Assembly: GCA_009741485.1 (NCBI GenBank)
Contig: CM019215.1
Coordinates: 76,005,770-76,069,769 of the forward strand
Length of the DNA stretch: 64,000 nt
Reading direction: 5' to 3'
Origin: Malurus cyaneus samueli
Lineage: Eukaryota; Chordata; Aves; Passeriformes; Maluridae
The position numbers and the translations under genes are program-made. Shown here piece by piece: positions 1-10,912 of this stretch (positions within the stretch are counted from its first letter, which is position 1; every line of letters begins with the position of its first letter). The notes under the pieces are model-generated. The model ran no database searches, had not been told where the DNA came from, and was given only the letters and a program-made list of their open reading frames with translations.

Positions 1-2774
1 CAGTATATGATTGCCATCGTTATTCGCACCTTTCTCACAGATCAATAAGGATATACAGTCGATCAAAATGGGAAAATTTTGGTACTCTGATACCCATATA
101 AAATGTGCATCAGTAATCAGAAATTAATATCATTTGTCCACAAGTAGCATGTTACATGCCATTTAACAAGTGCACAGTATCTTCAGGTTACTGAAACTAA
201 CATGCTGGACTGAGTGCTTAATTTCAGTGTAATGTGAATGATGAATTCGCAACTTTGTTCTTAATATATTTTTGAAGAAAAAAATGTGAATGCTTCTAGA
301 TCTAAAAAAAAGCAACCAAACACCAAAAAAATTAAGAAAAGTGTCTTTTAAGCATTTGCCACTCATAAATTTCCAGGAAGTGTCTCTAATCTAGCGTGCA
401 AATACATCTGAGATGAGCTTCATATCTGCAGAATTTATAGCAAACAGATACCATAAATGAACATCTGTGGTACTTCTAGGAAATAAACAAAAAAGCTGAA
501 TTTAGCCTTTGTCTTATATTTGCCATCACACTGATACGGGATAAGGCTATCCTCAACAACACAGAAGCCTGTTTCAAGTGCATGTATACACTTCTACATC
601 AAAACCATGTTGGTTTCCACTCATGGGACACTGTATCTATAAGGAATAAGTGTCAGCAGAGGCAGTGACATTTTAATGTTATCCAAACTCTGCGAATCAA
701 TGCCATACCAGTGCGGTTCTTGTATTCAACATTGTTATTGTATTAACTGCAGAAGACTTTGCCAGGCTGCTTGAGACCAGCTGATAAGTGCTGAAAGAAG
801 CTCAAAGCAACAGCAATAGGCGGGAACTTCAGTACTCAGTCAGAGCAACCAGCTGTCCCTCACTGGCTCCTTCATGGCTCTCAGAGAAAGATCAATTGGC
901 TGATTGTCTGCAGTAACACCACTCATAATGGAAGGGCCACTCTCAGACCAAGTGCTGTTCCTGTCTAGCTCTTTTCAGTAAAGGACGCTTTGTTAGAATT
1001 TTCCTTAGTTTTTTTTGTTTTTTTTTTTTCCTTCCCCCGCCCACCCCACATTTTTAAATGCCAATATTATAATAAACCAAATCAGCTGGACAGAGATACT
1101 ATGAAATTCCTCTTGAATGTCTTTCTGTTGAAAAGCAGAAGTTTGGCAGAATAAATTTACCAAATTCAGAATTTGGGGAAATTTCAATTAGCTTTGACAC
1201 AATAAAAATGTTGTTATCATTCCATATTATCCAATAATCATAAAAACATTATATTTTAATTTCTTAATTTTCTCATTACCCTTACGAAAAGGTATACTTG
1301 GCTGTAATGGACTCACTTCCAAACTTCAACAGCTGTTAATTTTTCTACTAAAATGCTTCTGTAACCAGATGCCATACTAAATATTATTGTAGAAGGATTA
1401 CCACAAATTAGTAATCTCCAAATGCGCACAGCAGAGGCATACAAGTGAAGAATGTTACAAGGAAACAAGTCCCCCAAATCACTACCAAAGTTACTAGTCA
1501 CAATATTGTCTCTGGAAAATGTTAATGGATCTCTCAGCTCACCACATGCACTGGCAGGATTCATACCAAGTTACATCTTATCAAAATATAACTTATTCAT
1601 AAAATGCCAACTTGGTATCTAAAACATTATACAATCAATAAAGCCAATTTAAAATCATAAAGTTGTTCCAAAAATATTGTATTAATGACTCCAGACACAC
1701 ACTAATCGAGTGGAGCAAGAAAAAACCCACGCAAGGTTACATTCTTACTGTATGATCGGGTCATCTTCTAAATATATGCATAGATAAAGCAAGAATATTC
1801 AGTGTTATAAAAGCTGAATGCAAATGATGGACTTTAGAAGGATTAGTACTCTCTCTTTGTACAGCTTCAAAAATATCATTTTTTCTTAATGTTTCTTCTG
1901 AATGCACAAGCAGTAACATCTTAAGTACCATGGGAGAAGTTACTACAAAAAAAGGTAAGAAGATAAAGCAAACACGATGCCTCAGTAACCAGATGTACTT
2001 CATGATGATCTATTTCGCTCTGTAGTATAAAATCTAGAATAAGGGACTCCGCAAATTCCAATAGAAGAAAAAAGTTTTCAAAAAGTCTAATTAAAACACA
2101 CTTCAGAGCAAAATTATTTTCTTAAAATAACAATGTGGTTATTTTTTACTTGATGGAGGTGCATGGAGAGGATTTTTTTTCCCTAGTGAAAGAGATTGGA
2201 ATAAATCAATATTACAACAGGTAAAACTACTATAATGAATTATAAAATTTTGATACTTTGTACAATTCAGCATAAGAACTGACAGTTAAATGCTTTACTG
2301 AAAAGGAGGATATACTGATAGGTACATAATGTACTGAGGGAAAATCTTAACCTATATTTAAAATGTGCACATTCAGGTTCTAGGAATTTGTAAACCCAAG
2401 TGAAATGAAGGGTTTTCACATTATTATTTACATGCAGAATCAAGACCTTTGGAGAAAATTGCTCTGATTTCAACCTATGAAGTTTTTCATCCTACTCTAA
2501 AACAATTAATACAAATGCATTTAATTGAATACATGATATTAGAAGATGACTAAAAATGCAGGTTACTCTATCAGAAAAACAATGACCAAAATATGTAACC
2601 AAGCAATTGATTCTAAAGTATTACTATGAACTGATCCTGAAATAAAATGAGAGACAGATTCGGGGAAGGATAATGGAAATACAGAGAGGCAGGACTGGTT
2701 CAAACTGTGTGGAAACAGAGAAATTATTGTTATGGGAATTCTTGTTTGTCCCATAAAAAAAACCCCAACATAAT
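1..2774. other. unique AT-rich non-coding DNA
   Basis: I see no gene, interspersed repeat or RNA here. Open frames on both strands are all under about 85 codons, start at arbitrary ATGs and have no recognisable domain. A short T-run at 1009-1029 is the only low-complexity element. The composition (AT-rich, CpG-poor) matches the rest of the window and suggests intron or intergenic sequence. Confidence 0.6.
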
Positions 2775-2870
2775 TGTGTTTTTTTTGTTTTTTTGTTTTG
2801 GTGTTGTTTGTGTTGTGGTTGTTCTTTTTTTGTGTTGTTTTGTTTGTGTTTGTTTTATTTTGTTTAGTTT
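2775..2870. repeat. T/G-rich low-complexity tract at left edge of the duplication
   Basis: About 95 bases made almost only of T runs broken by single or double G. It covers the left boundary of the 5.9-kb duplicated unit. A shortened version (about 8761-8790) sits at the junction between the two copies. An open frame across it encodes only Phe/Val/Cys-rich low-complexity peptide and is not a gene. Confidence 0.85.
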
Positions 2871-3302
2871 CTTCTTAACCTTTTCTGTAATCAACTTCTT
2901 AAAATCAGCTTTTTTTTTGGTACTGCCACAGTCTTGCTATTTGATGATTTTCATACTCAGCATACTCACTACAACATATGCCTGCTCACATTACAGGAGT
3001 TTTAAGGATGGACAGACATTTACAAAGTTATTCAAGAAAATAGTGTAGTCTTTAATGAAAAGTGAAATTGCTCTAGAGCCAATATAAAATGATTGACACT
3101 GGGGGCGAGATTCAATGTCCACTCATGTCAAAACAAAGGTCAGTCTTTTAAATCTTGTTTTTATCTGTTTAAACCTCAAAATACAGATGTCTCATAATTC
3201 TGTCTGGATCAAAAAAATTAATGTACATCACAAAATTAAAGAGAAATATTTTGATTAAGATAGTTAGTTAAACACCAAAAATAATCATTTACTAAGATTT
3301 TT

Positions 3303-3339
3303 ATGTATATAAAATACATAAAATGTATTTTATATACAT
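3303..3339. repeat. perfect 17-bp-arm palindrome (copy A)
   Basis: Arm 3303-3319 (atgtatataaaatacat) is the exact reverse complement of arm 3323-3339, separated by three A. AT-rich, so a weak cruciform or hairpin at best. Its partner in copy B is at 9219-9256. Confidence 0.85.
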
Positions 3340-4147
3340 TTTTTATTGTATATAAAATCTTTAAATATAAAAAAATTATATATTTTTATTAAAGCTTAAA
3401 CATGATTTTAGAGACGGGAATGGCTCAAAGAACCAAAAGTCTAATTATTTCACTATAGCAAGTGAAAGTCAGAGTAACCACTGAGTAAGACCAACCAAGA
3501 AAATGCTGAGTCTAGCTCCCTATTAGACCCTTCAGGGAGGGCTACTGAGCTGTCTTCTCAGACTCTTAGGAAGATTTGTTTGTTTTTCTCTGCTCACATT
3601 CCAAGCTAGCAGGAAGGACACCAGCTGACCCTCCTCTAAAAAAGATGTACACAAAGCTAGTGAGACATCATGGCACAGGAAATATAGTTTCTTTCAAGCA
3701 CAGTGGCATAGCTCCAGTATATCTTCGAGTCACATAAATCCAAGCAAACATGATAGTGCTTCATTAAGCCAATGGATACAAATTCCAAGTATATATGACG
3801 ACTGTGTATAGCTGATATCTCATTTAGTATCCCTTTTCTAACCAGTATGAATTCTTTATTGTGAAGTGTATGACAGATGGAATTTTGGAAACTCATTCGA
3901 TGAGAAAGTCAAAATTCCTCTTCACCAAAGGCAGCATGCCTACCAAAATGAATCTTCATGTCTCCTTATATACTAAAGTTTAGCATAACAAATATGTTGA
4001 ACTTTTCATATTAAGGAAGTCTTATGATGCTTCTGAAGCTCATTAAATTGAACACTTACAGAGAACAACGTATGGGTTCTGCTAAACAGGGCAGATTACT
4101 GTGTTTTTCCTGAAGTGTCAAAGTTACTTAAAACACTGCTATTACTT

Positions 4148-4240
4148 AAAAAAAAAACCAAAAAAAAACAAACAAACAAAAAAAAAAACCAAAAAACCAA
4201 CCAAAAACACAAAAACACCAAAAACCAAACCAACAAACAA
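4148..4240. repeat. A/C-rich low-complexity tract
   Basis: Runs of 3-10 A broken by one or two C, resembling a degenerate (AAAC)n/(AAAACC)n. The homologous tract in copy B (10093-10195) is about 10 bases longer. Lys/Asn/Thr-rich open frames over it, and Phe/Trp/Leu-rich ones on the other strand, are artefacts of composition. Confidence 0.85.
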
Positions 4241-4693
4241 GTCATCAAATCCAACCTCAAATAAGCAAAGAGTAAATAAAGCCAAAATGGAAATAAAACA
4301 GAAAGCCACTGTAATTCAGACGCCAGTTTTCTTTGCCTTGCATGATGCATTGTGCATTCTAAAATGGATGCATTCGAGCTGCTGGTGTTAGGACACATTG
4401 TTACACGCTGCCAATTATCTTCATTTCCACTAAGAGGGAATGGAGCTGAAAGCAGCTGACACTGCAAAAGGCTGAAACTTTAAATTAGGCATAAAATTGC
4501 GATGCAGTAGACAGAAACTGCCGTCCTAACAGTTTAATAACTGGCATGTATTGAAGTGGATGCTACCCACTTTGCCTTCACACCAAACGCCTGGCACTCC
4601 TTTGGTTGCATGGAAACCACAGGATGCTCCTTTTAAATTCTGCTGCAGTGCTGAGGCATATTTCCACAGCACAACGAATCATGTTATTATCGA

Positions 4694-4718
4694 NNNNNNN
4701 NNNNNNNNNNNNNNNNNN
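4694..4718. other. assembly gap (25 N)
   Basis: Exactly 25 N, flanked by tattatcga on the left and agaattctgc on the right. Copy B at about 10672-10685 reads tatcgaagaattctgc without interruption. The N run therefore most probably stands for no missing sequence and is a placeholder between two abutting pieces. Confidence 0.98.
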
Positions 4719-4875
4719 AGAATTCTGCTACCACATCATCACATTGCAAGGTCACAAAAATAAGGAAATTTACAGCACACAAAAATTCTGTTCCATTTTC
4801 AAGTGCTTGCTTTACAGATACTAACATTAGACACAGAGTCCTATGAATAGAAAAAGTGCCACCACATTCTAAATG

Positions 4876-4953
4876 AAAAAAAAAAAAAAAAAAAACCAAA
4901 CAAAAACAAACAAACAAACGAAAAAAAACAAACAAAAAAAAAACCCAAAAAAC
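4876..4953. repeat. A/C-rich low-complexity tract
   Basis: About 20 A followed by (AAAC)-like units, with one G interruption. It corresponds to 10833-10912 in copy B, with different run lengths, as expected for a slippage-prone tract or sequencing error. Confidence 0.85.
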
Positions 4954-6035
4954 CACATGGCATTACTTCTTTGCTTTTCAATGGGGGAAGAAAAGCTATT
5001 TTCGGTTGTTTAATACATTAGATTTTATGAACGTTAATGTTCTATACTACCTGTACAGTGTCATTCTTTCACACTTGGAAGAAAAAAACAAGCTAATTCA
5101 CAAAATACTTCACAGAAAGTTACCAAAAGTGATATTGAAAAAAAAGGAGCATTTCTTTACTCCATGGGACCTGTGAAGCCCAGATATGCAATAGCCAGCT
5201 TCTCACATGTCCTGTGGTAATGAACTGCTGTGCCTGTGACTGCTCTAACAGAAAGTTTGAGCTCCAAGCATAATGTCATCTTTCCATAGTTAAACAGAGT
5301 TCTGTGGTCAAATGAACATCTTTTCCTGTCCACTCATCATCCATCTCAGAATTTACCTGATTTTCTGTATCAAGTTCAGTCTACATCCAATGGCAATAAT
5401 GATTTTGCATGCAACAACCATGCCTTTCTCTGGCTGTATTTCTAAAGTGTTCTCCATTGCCATTTCTGGTCTTACATAACTGTAAAATCCACTTCTGCTG
5501 CAGAGGGCTAAAACCTCCCTTGGTCATGCAGACAAAAATATAAATGTGTGTGAGGAGGTGGTTATAGCTTTATCAGGGCTTTAATTACTTGAATGAGTAG
5601 ACTGCAATAGTAGCATGAATATAACCTTCGATAACAAAGCACTGCAGGTATTCTTAGTCCTCTCCAAATTTTTTTTTAATCATTTCTACATACAGATTAG
5701 ATGCATTAAATGATTATTTACTGTTTCAAATCTATTTCTCTGCTCCTAGTGGGACTTCAGTTTCCAAAAACAGTATAATTGAGCTCAAAACTTCACATAT
5801 TACTTATTTTTACTAATTTAACATGTTTTATTATCCTTGTAACATCCAGGATACCTCAGGTACTTGCTGCTTCTCTTGCGTTCCTGTGATATCCCATGTA
5901 AGAACCACTATACATTATAATTCCTTGGTGATATGCCTCAGAGGTTAGGAAAAAATCCCCAGACATTGTCTACTTAAAACACCAACAATGAAAAATTTTA
6001 ACACTGATCTCTTATACCCAAAATGCAATATGATT

Positions 6036-6063
6036 TAAAAAAAAAATAAATAAATAAATAAAT
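6036..6063. repeat. poly-A plus (AAAT)n microsatellite (copy A)
   Basis: An A run followed by about four AAAT units. Copy B has the same element at 11997-12024 with a G interrupting the A run. Confidence 0.8.
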
Positions 6064-7883
6064 GATACTATTGAATGCCTTCTCGGTGCATGAAAAGAGT
6101 TAAACCCAGAACAGCAACAACAAACAAATAAAATTTAAAAAAAAATAAATGTGGATGTTGCTTTCACATTGCTAGTAAAGCATGAAGCAAATGGATGTGC
6201 ATTCTAAACAGTCACTTCCTTAGAAGCATGTCTCCCAACACACCTAAACCTCCCTTTAAAGATATTTTAAAATTCATTCAGAACTGTTATGCAGAGGTTC
6301 ATAGCTTACTCAGATGGCAAAAATTCTGGATCAAATCCACTTTTTCAAAAAGATTTAAAAAATAGTGTGTATGTACCTCCCTCACAATACGAAGGAAATG
6401 TTTAACTTGGACATGACATTGTTACGGGGAAGCTCTTTTTTACACCAGGAAGAATCACTAATATGACAGAGTATAACATTGAGCAATGTATCAACTAAAA
6501 AAGAGGTCATCTTCTACTATGTTAACTCTCTGAGTATAAATTTTAATCTTGTTTAAACACATTTGCACATAATTGGCTGAAATAAATATATGATACATAA
6601 TCCAGAGACAGCCATCTTTGACACCAACCAATCTATATCAAAGCAATTTTTTGTTAAAGTTACTTTCCATCCTACTTCAATAAGAAAGGATAAATGCAGT
6701 TATCAAAAGGTAAAAACATTCTCCATCTCTCGTGGAGGGCTGATAAACACAACACTACCAACAAGTTCAAATATTGGATTTGCTGCTAATCCCTGCAATA
6801 TAAAAGGACTGCCCAGCTCAATCAAATGCAGTTTGAAATGTCATTGAAACCACTCGCCCATCAGAATGACACACCAAATGCCAAGGCTTTGAAAACCAAT
6901 CTGCAATCAGCAAAAGATTGAGTACAAAGATTCATCTGTTACATGTGAAGGGGAACAGAAGGGGCTCCCAGGATAATAGCTCCATTACTCCTTTGCCATC
7001 CTCTTCCCAATACACTCCCTCACACCAAAGCACTCTGGCCATTTGTCAGGCAAGTGTTAAGAAAAAGCTGGTTTTCAGAGTAGAAAGCCTCCCTCGCTTC
7101 TCCAATGTAGAAGATGTGAGAATTCAGTTAAAAATATCCATTCTTATCACTGTGAGACTGAATACTGAATATTAAAGAAATAAGGATAATTTCTAGTAAA
7201 AAGTAACTTAAAAAACATGGAACAGGGATTAACTTCCTAATGCTCTAAGTACCCCTTTAATGAATTATTATATCTTAGTCTACTAGATCAGTTTCATTGT
7301 TAAAACATGTTAGAACTTGAAAATATGTCTCAATAATAATTGTGTTCTGACACCAAAGACAAATTATTTTCTTTCATTTTCAAAGCAACAACAGAAATAT
7401 TCTAGTCTCATTATGGAATAACTTCTGTAAAAGAACTACAAAAAGAAAATGTTCTTCTAGAACTGTAAATGTATTTGGTTGAGTATGTTCTAATTATTTT
7501 TAAAATGCTGTATAAGAATGTGGTGTTCACAGCTTCAAAGAGGGAGAAAACACTCAAACCTTATTATGCATTCAGTGTTGGCTGCACACTGAAACAAGAA
7601 TGTGTCCCTGCTAATCTCAAACTTTGAGTCAAAACTTCCCAAACGAGTTTTGACATGTTGTGTAAAACACTCACTGGTACAAAACTAACATCTCAATTCA
7701 TGGCCGAATTGATTTGTCTTTTATTGTGAGATTTCAAGTGTAAATAATTCACTTAAAGGCTAAGTAGAGGTTTTCTTTTTTCTACTTGTTTTTGTCTGTA
7801 AGAATAAAACACAAACAAGTTGAAAACAGAATACATTATAGAGTGCCTTCTGAAGACCTTTATCTTCAATTATTAAATAGTAC

Positions 7884-7961
7884 AAAAAAAAAAAAAAAAA
7901 AACATATCTGCAATGAAAATGTGCCACTGAATACTCTTCCATATATATATATATATAATAT
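7884..7961. repeat. poly-A and (AT)n pair (copy A)
   Basis: Poly-A at 7884-7902 and an (AT)n run at 7941-7961, with about 38 unique bases between. In copy B the same pair is at 13849-13871 and 13919-13939, with several substitutions and indels in between. This is one of the fastest-differing stretches between the copies. Confidence 0.75.
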
Positions 7962-9218
7962 GGTTCCAAGAGCTAGAAACTATTATCTAATTAGGTAAAC
8001 ACCAAATGCAGCAAGTTATAAAGATGCACTTTGTCACCCTCTTAAATTTACACACCTTCAAGAACTTCCACATGAACATCATACTTGCAAAGATTCTGCA
8101 AGTAGCTGCCTGCTAGCAAGATATCAATAGGAACAATTTTGCATGACTTTTCAGACTACTTGAGAAAAAGCACAATGATTACAAAAGTTTAGGAATGTCA
8201 GAATATATATCTAGTATTTTTAGCTGAGACACATAGGCACTGTCAAGAATTTGTAGGATTTATTCCTTTCTTTCAAAAATACTCATCCTCACACTAGGAT
8301 TTCTATAGCACCATCATTATCACGTAATAGAGGGTAAGTATAATTTTCTCCCTTAAATCATTCCTCTGTATATTCTTCTAGACACAAACTGTAGCTGCTT
8401 AGTTTATACTCAGCTTCTCTTTCAGAGCAAGAGAGTTTTTCTCTAAAGACACCAGCTACACAGCAAAAATGCTGTATGGCACCAATCCTACTCTGAATAC
8501 TCAAATCACCTGTCCATTCAGCAAAACCCTGCATGAGCTAATATCAAAGTCTTAGAGTTGGCCTGGAACTGGTCAGCTTCACAGATCCATTCTGCCTCTG
8601 GAACCTGTGCACAGTCTCCATCTCAATATAATATTGGATAGCTGTACCTCCCTGATACTAAATCTGATTTCCTCAACCACTATGTCCTACCTCTACTGTT
8701 CAGAAAAAGGGGATATCTACTAAAAAGACCAATTCCTAGAATGATTTGATCCCAGAGCAATTGTTTTTTTTTGTTTTATTTTGTTTAGTTTCTTCTAACC
8801 TTTTCTGAAAAATCAACCTTCTTAAAATCAGCTTTTTTTTTGCTACTGCCACAGTCTTGCTGATTGTATGAGTTTTCATACTCAGCATACTCACTACAAC
8901 ATAATGCCTGCTCACATTACAGGAGTTTTAAAGGATGGACAACATTTACAAAGTTATTCAAGAAAATAGTTAGTCTTTAATGAAAAGTGAAAGCTCTAGA
9001 GCCAATATAAAATGATTGACACTGGGGGCGAGATTCAATGTCCACTCATGTCAAAAACAAGGTCAGTCTTTTAAATCTGTTTTTATCTGTTTAAACCTCA
9101 AAATACATAGTCTCATATACTGTCTGGATCCAAAAAAAAATGTACATCACAAAATTAAAGAGAAATATTTTGATTAATGTAGTTAGTTAAACACCAAAAT
9201 AATCATTTACTAAGATTT

Positions 9219-9256
9219 ATGTATATAAAATACATAAAAATGTATTTTATATACAT
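9219..9256. repeat. 17-bp-arm palindrome (copy B)
   Basis: Arms 9219-9235 and 9240-9256 are perfect reverse complements around a four-A loop. Same element as 3303-3339 with one extra loop base. The atgtatataaaa arm word appears again directly after it, at about 9259. Confidence 0.8.
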
Positions 9257-10092
9257 TTATGTATATAAAAATCTTTAAAATATATAAAAAATTATAATTT
9301 ATATAAAAAGCTAAAACATGATTTTAGAGACGGGAATGGCTCAAAGAACCAAAGAAGCTCTAGACTTATTTCACTATAGCAAGTGAAAGTCAGAGTAACC
9401 ACTGAGTAAGACAACAACCAAGAAAATGCTGAGTCTAGCATCCCTATTAGACCCTTCAGGGGGCTACTGAGCTGTCTTCTCAGACTCTTAGGAAGATTTG
9501 TTTGTTTTTCTCTGCTCACATTCCAAGCTAGCAGGAAGGACACCAGCTGACCCTCCTCTAAAAAAGATGTACACAAAGCTAGTGAGACATCATGGCACAG
9601 AAAATATAGTTTCTCTTTCAAGCACAGTGGCATAGCTCCAGTAATCTTTCAGATCACATAAATCCAAGCAAACATGATAGCGGCTTCCATTAAGCCAATG
9701 GATACAAATTCCAAGTATATATGAACAGACTGTGATATAGCTGATATCTCATTATGTATCCCTTTTCTAAGCCAGTATGAATTCTTTATTGTGAAGTGTA
9801 TGACAGACTGGAATTTTGGAAACTCATTCGATGAGAAAGTCAAAATTCCTCTTCACCAAAGGCAAGCATGCCCTACACAAAATGAATCTTCATGTCTCCT
9901 AATAACTAAAGTTCAGCATAACAAATATGTTGAACTTTTCATCATGTAAGGAAGTCTTATGATGCTTCTGAAGCTCATTAAATTGAAACACTTACAGAGA
10001 ACAACGTATGGGTATTCTGGCTAAACAGGGCAGATTTAACTGTGTTTCTTCCTGAAGTGTCAAAAGTTACTTACAAAACACTGCTATTACTT

Positions 10093-10195
10093 AAAAAAAA
10101 AACCAAAAAAAAACAAACAAACAAAAAAAAAAAAAAACCAAAAACCAACCAAACAAACAAACCAAAAAACAACCAAAAACCAAACCAACAAAACA
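10093..10195. repeat. A/C-rich low-complexity tract (copy B)
   Basis: Counterpart of 4148-4240. It contains AAAC and AACC units with changed run lengths. Open frames here are compositional artefacts. Confidence 0.85.
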
Positions 10196-10832
10196 AGTCA
10201 TCAAAAATCACAACCTCAAATAAGCAAAGAGTAAATAAAAGCCAAAATGGAAATAAAACAGAAAGCCACTGTAATCTCAGCAGAACAGCCAGTTTTCTTT
10301 GCCTTGCATGTATGCATTGTGCATTCTCACAGAATAATGGATGCATTCGGAGCTGCTGGTGTTAGGACACATTGTTAACCGCTGCCAATTATCTTCATTT
10401 CCACTAGAGGGAATGGGAGCTGAAAGCAGCTGACACTGCAAAAGGCTGAAACTTTAAATTAGGCATAAATTGCGATGCAGTAGACAGAAACTGCCGTCCT
10501 AACAGTCTTAATAAATACTGGCATGTATTGAAGTGCATGCTACCCACTGCCTTCCACAACACAAACAGCCTGGCACTCCTTGGTTGCCATGGAAACCACA
10601 GGATGCTCCCATTTTAAATTCTGCTGCAGTGCTGAGGCATCATTTCCACAGCACAACGAATCATGTTTATTATCGAAGAATTCTGCTACCACATCATCAC
10701 ATTGCCAAGGTCACAAAATAATAAGGAAATTTTACAGCACACAAAAAATTCTGTTCCATTCAAGCTTGCGTTACAGATACTACATAGACCACAGATGCTA
10801 TGAATAGAAAATGCCCACCACATTCTAAATGG

Positions 10833-10912
10833 AAAAAAAAAAAAAACAAAACAAACAAAACAAATCAAACAAACGAACAAAAACAAACAAACAAAAAAAA
10901 CCCCAAAAAAAC
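10833..10912. repeat. A/C-rich low-complexity tract (copy B)
   Basis: Counterpart of 4876-4953: a shorter initial A run, then AAAC units with scattered T and G. Directly after it, copies A and B become nearly identical for about 1 kb. Confidence 0.85.

Larger units (their letters stand above)
2840..8760. repeat. tandem segmental duplication, copy A (about 5.92 kb)
   Basis: Direct repeat, aligning end to end with 8761-14738. Shared landmarks in the same order include the 17-bp-arm palindrome, two A/C-rich tracts, the (AAAT)n run, the poly-A and (AT)n pair, and long identical stretches such as 4960-5940 against 10913-11900. Clean blocks differ mainly by isolated substitutions, for example T/C in gtacagTgtc against gtacagCgtc. 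Other blocks (2850-4950, 5990-6720, 7880-8010) differ by frequent short indels. This copy carries the only N gap. No gene is seen inside it. It is either a recent real duplication or a false (allelic or gap-filling) duplication; I favour the latter. Confidence 0.93.

Noticed and set aside
4096..4467. 123-codon minus-strand open frame and its plus-strand Lys/Asn-rich partner
   Set aside because: They run over an A/C-rich tract; the peptide is Phe/Leu/Trp or Lys/Asn/Thr low-complexity. The homologous frames in copy B have different sequence and ends.
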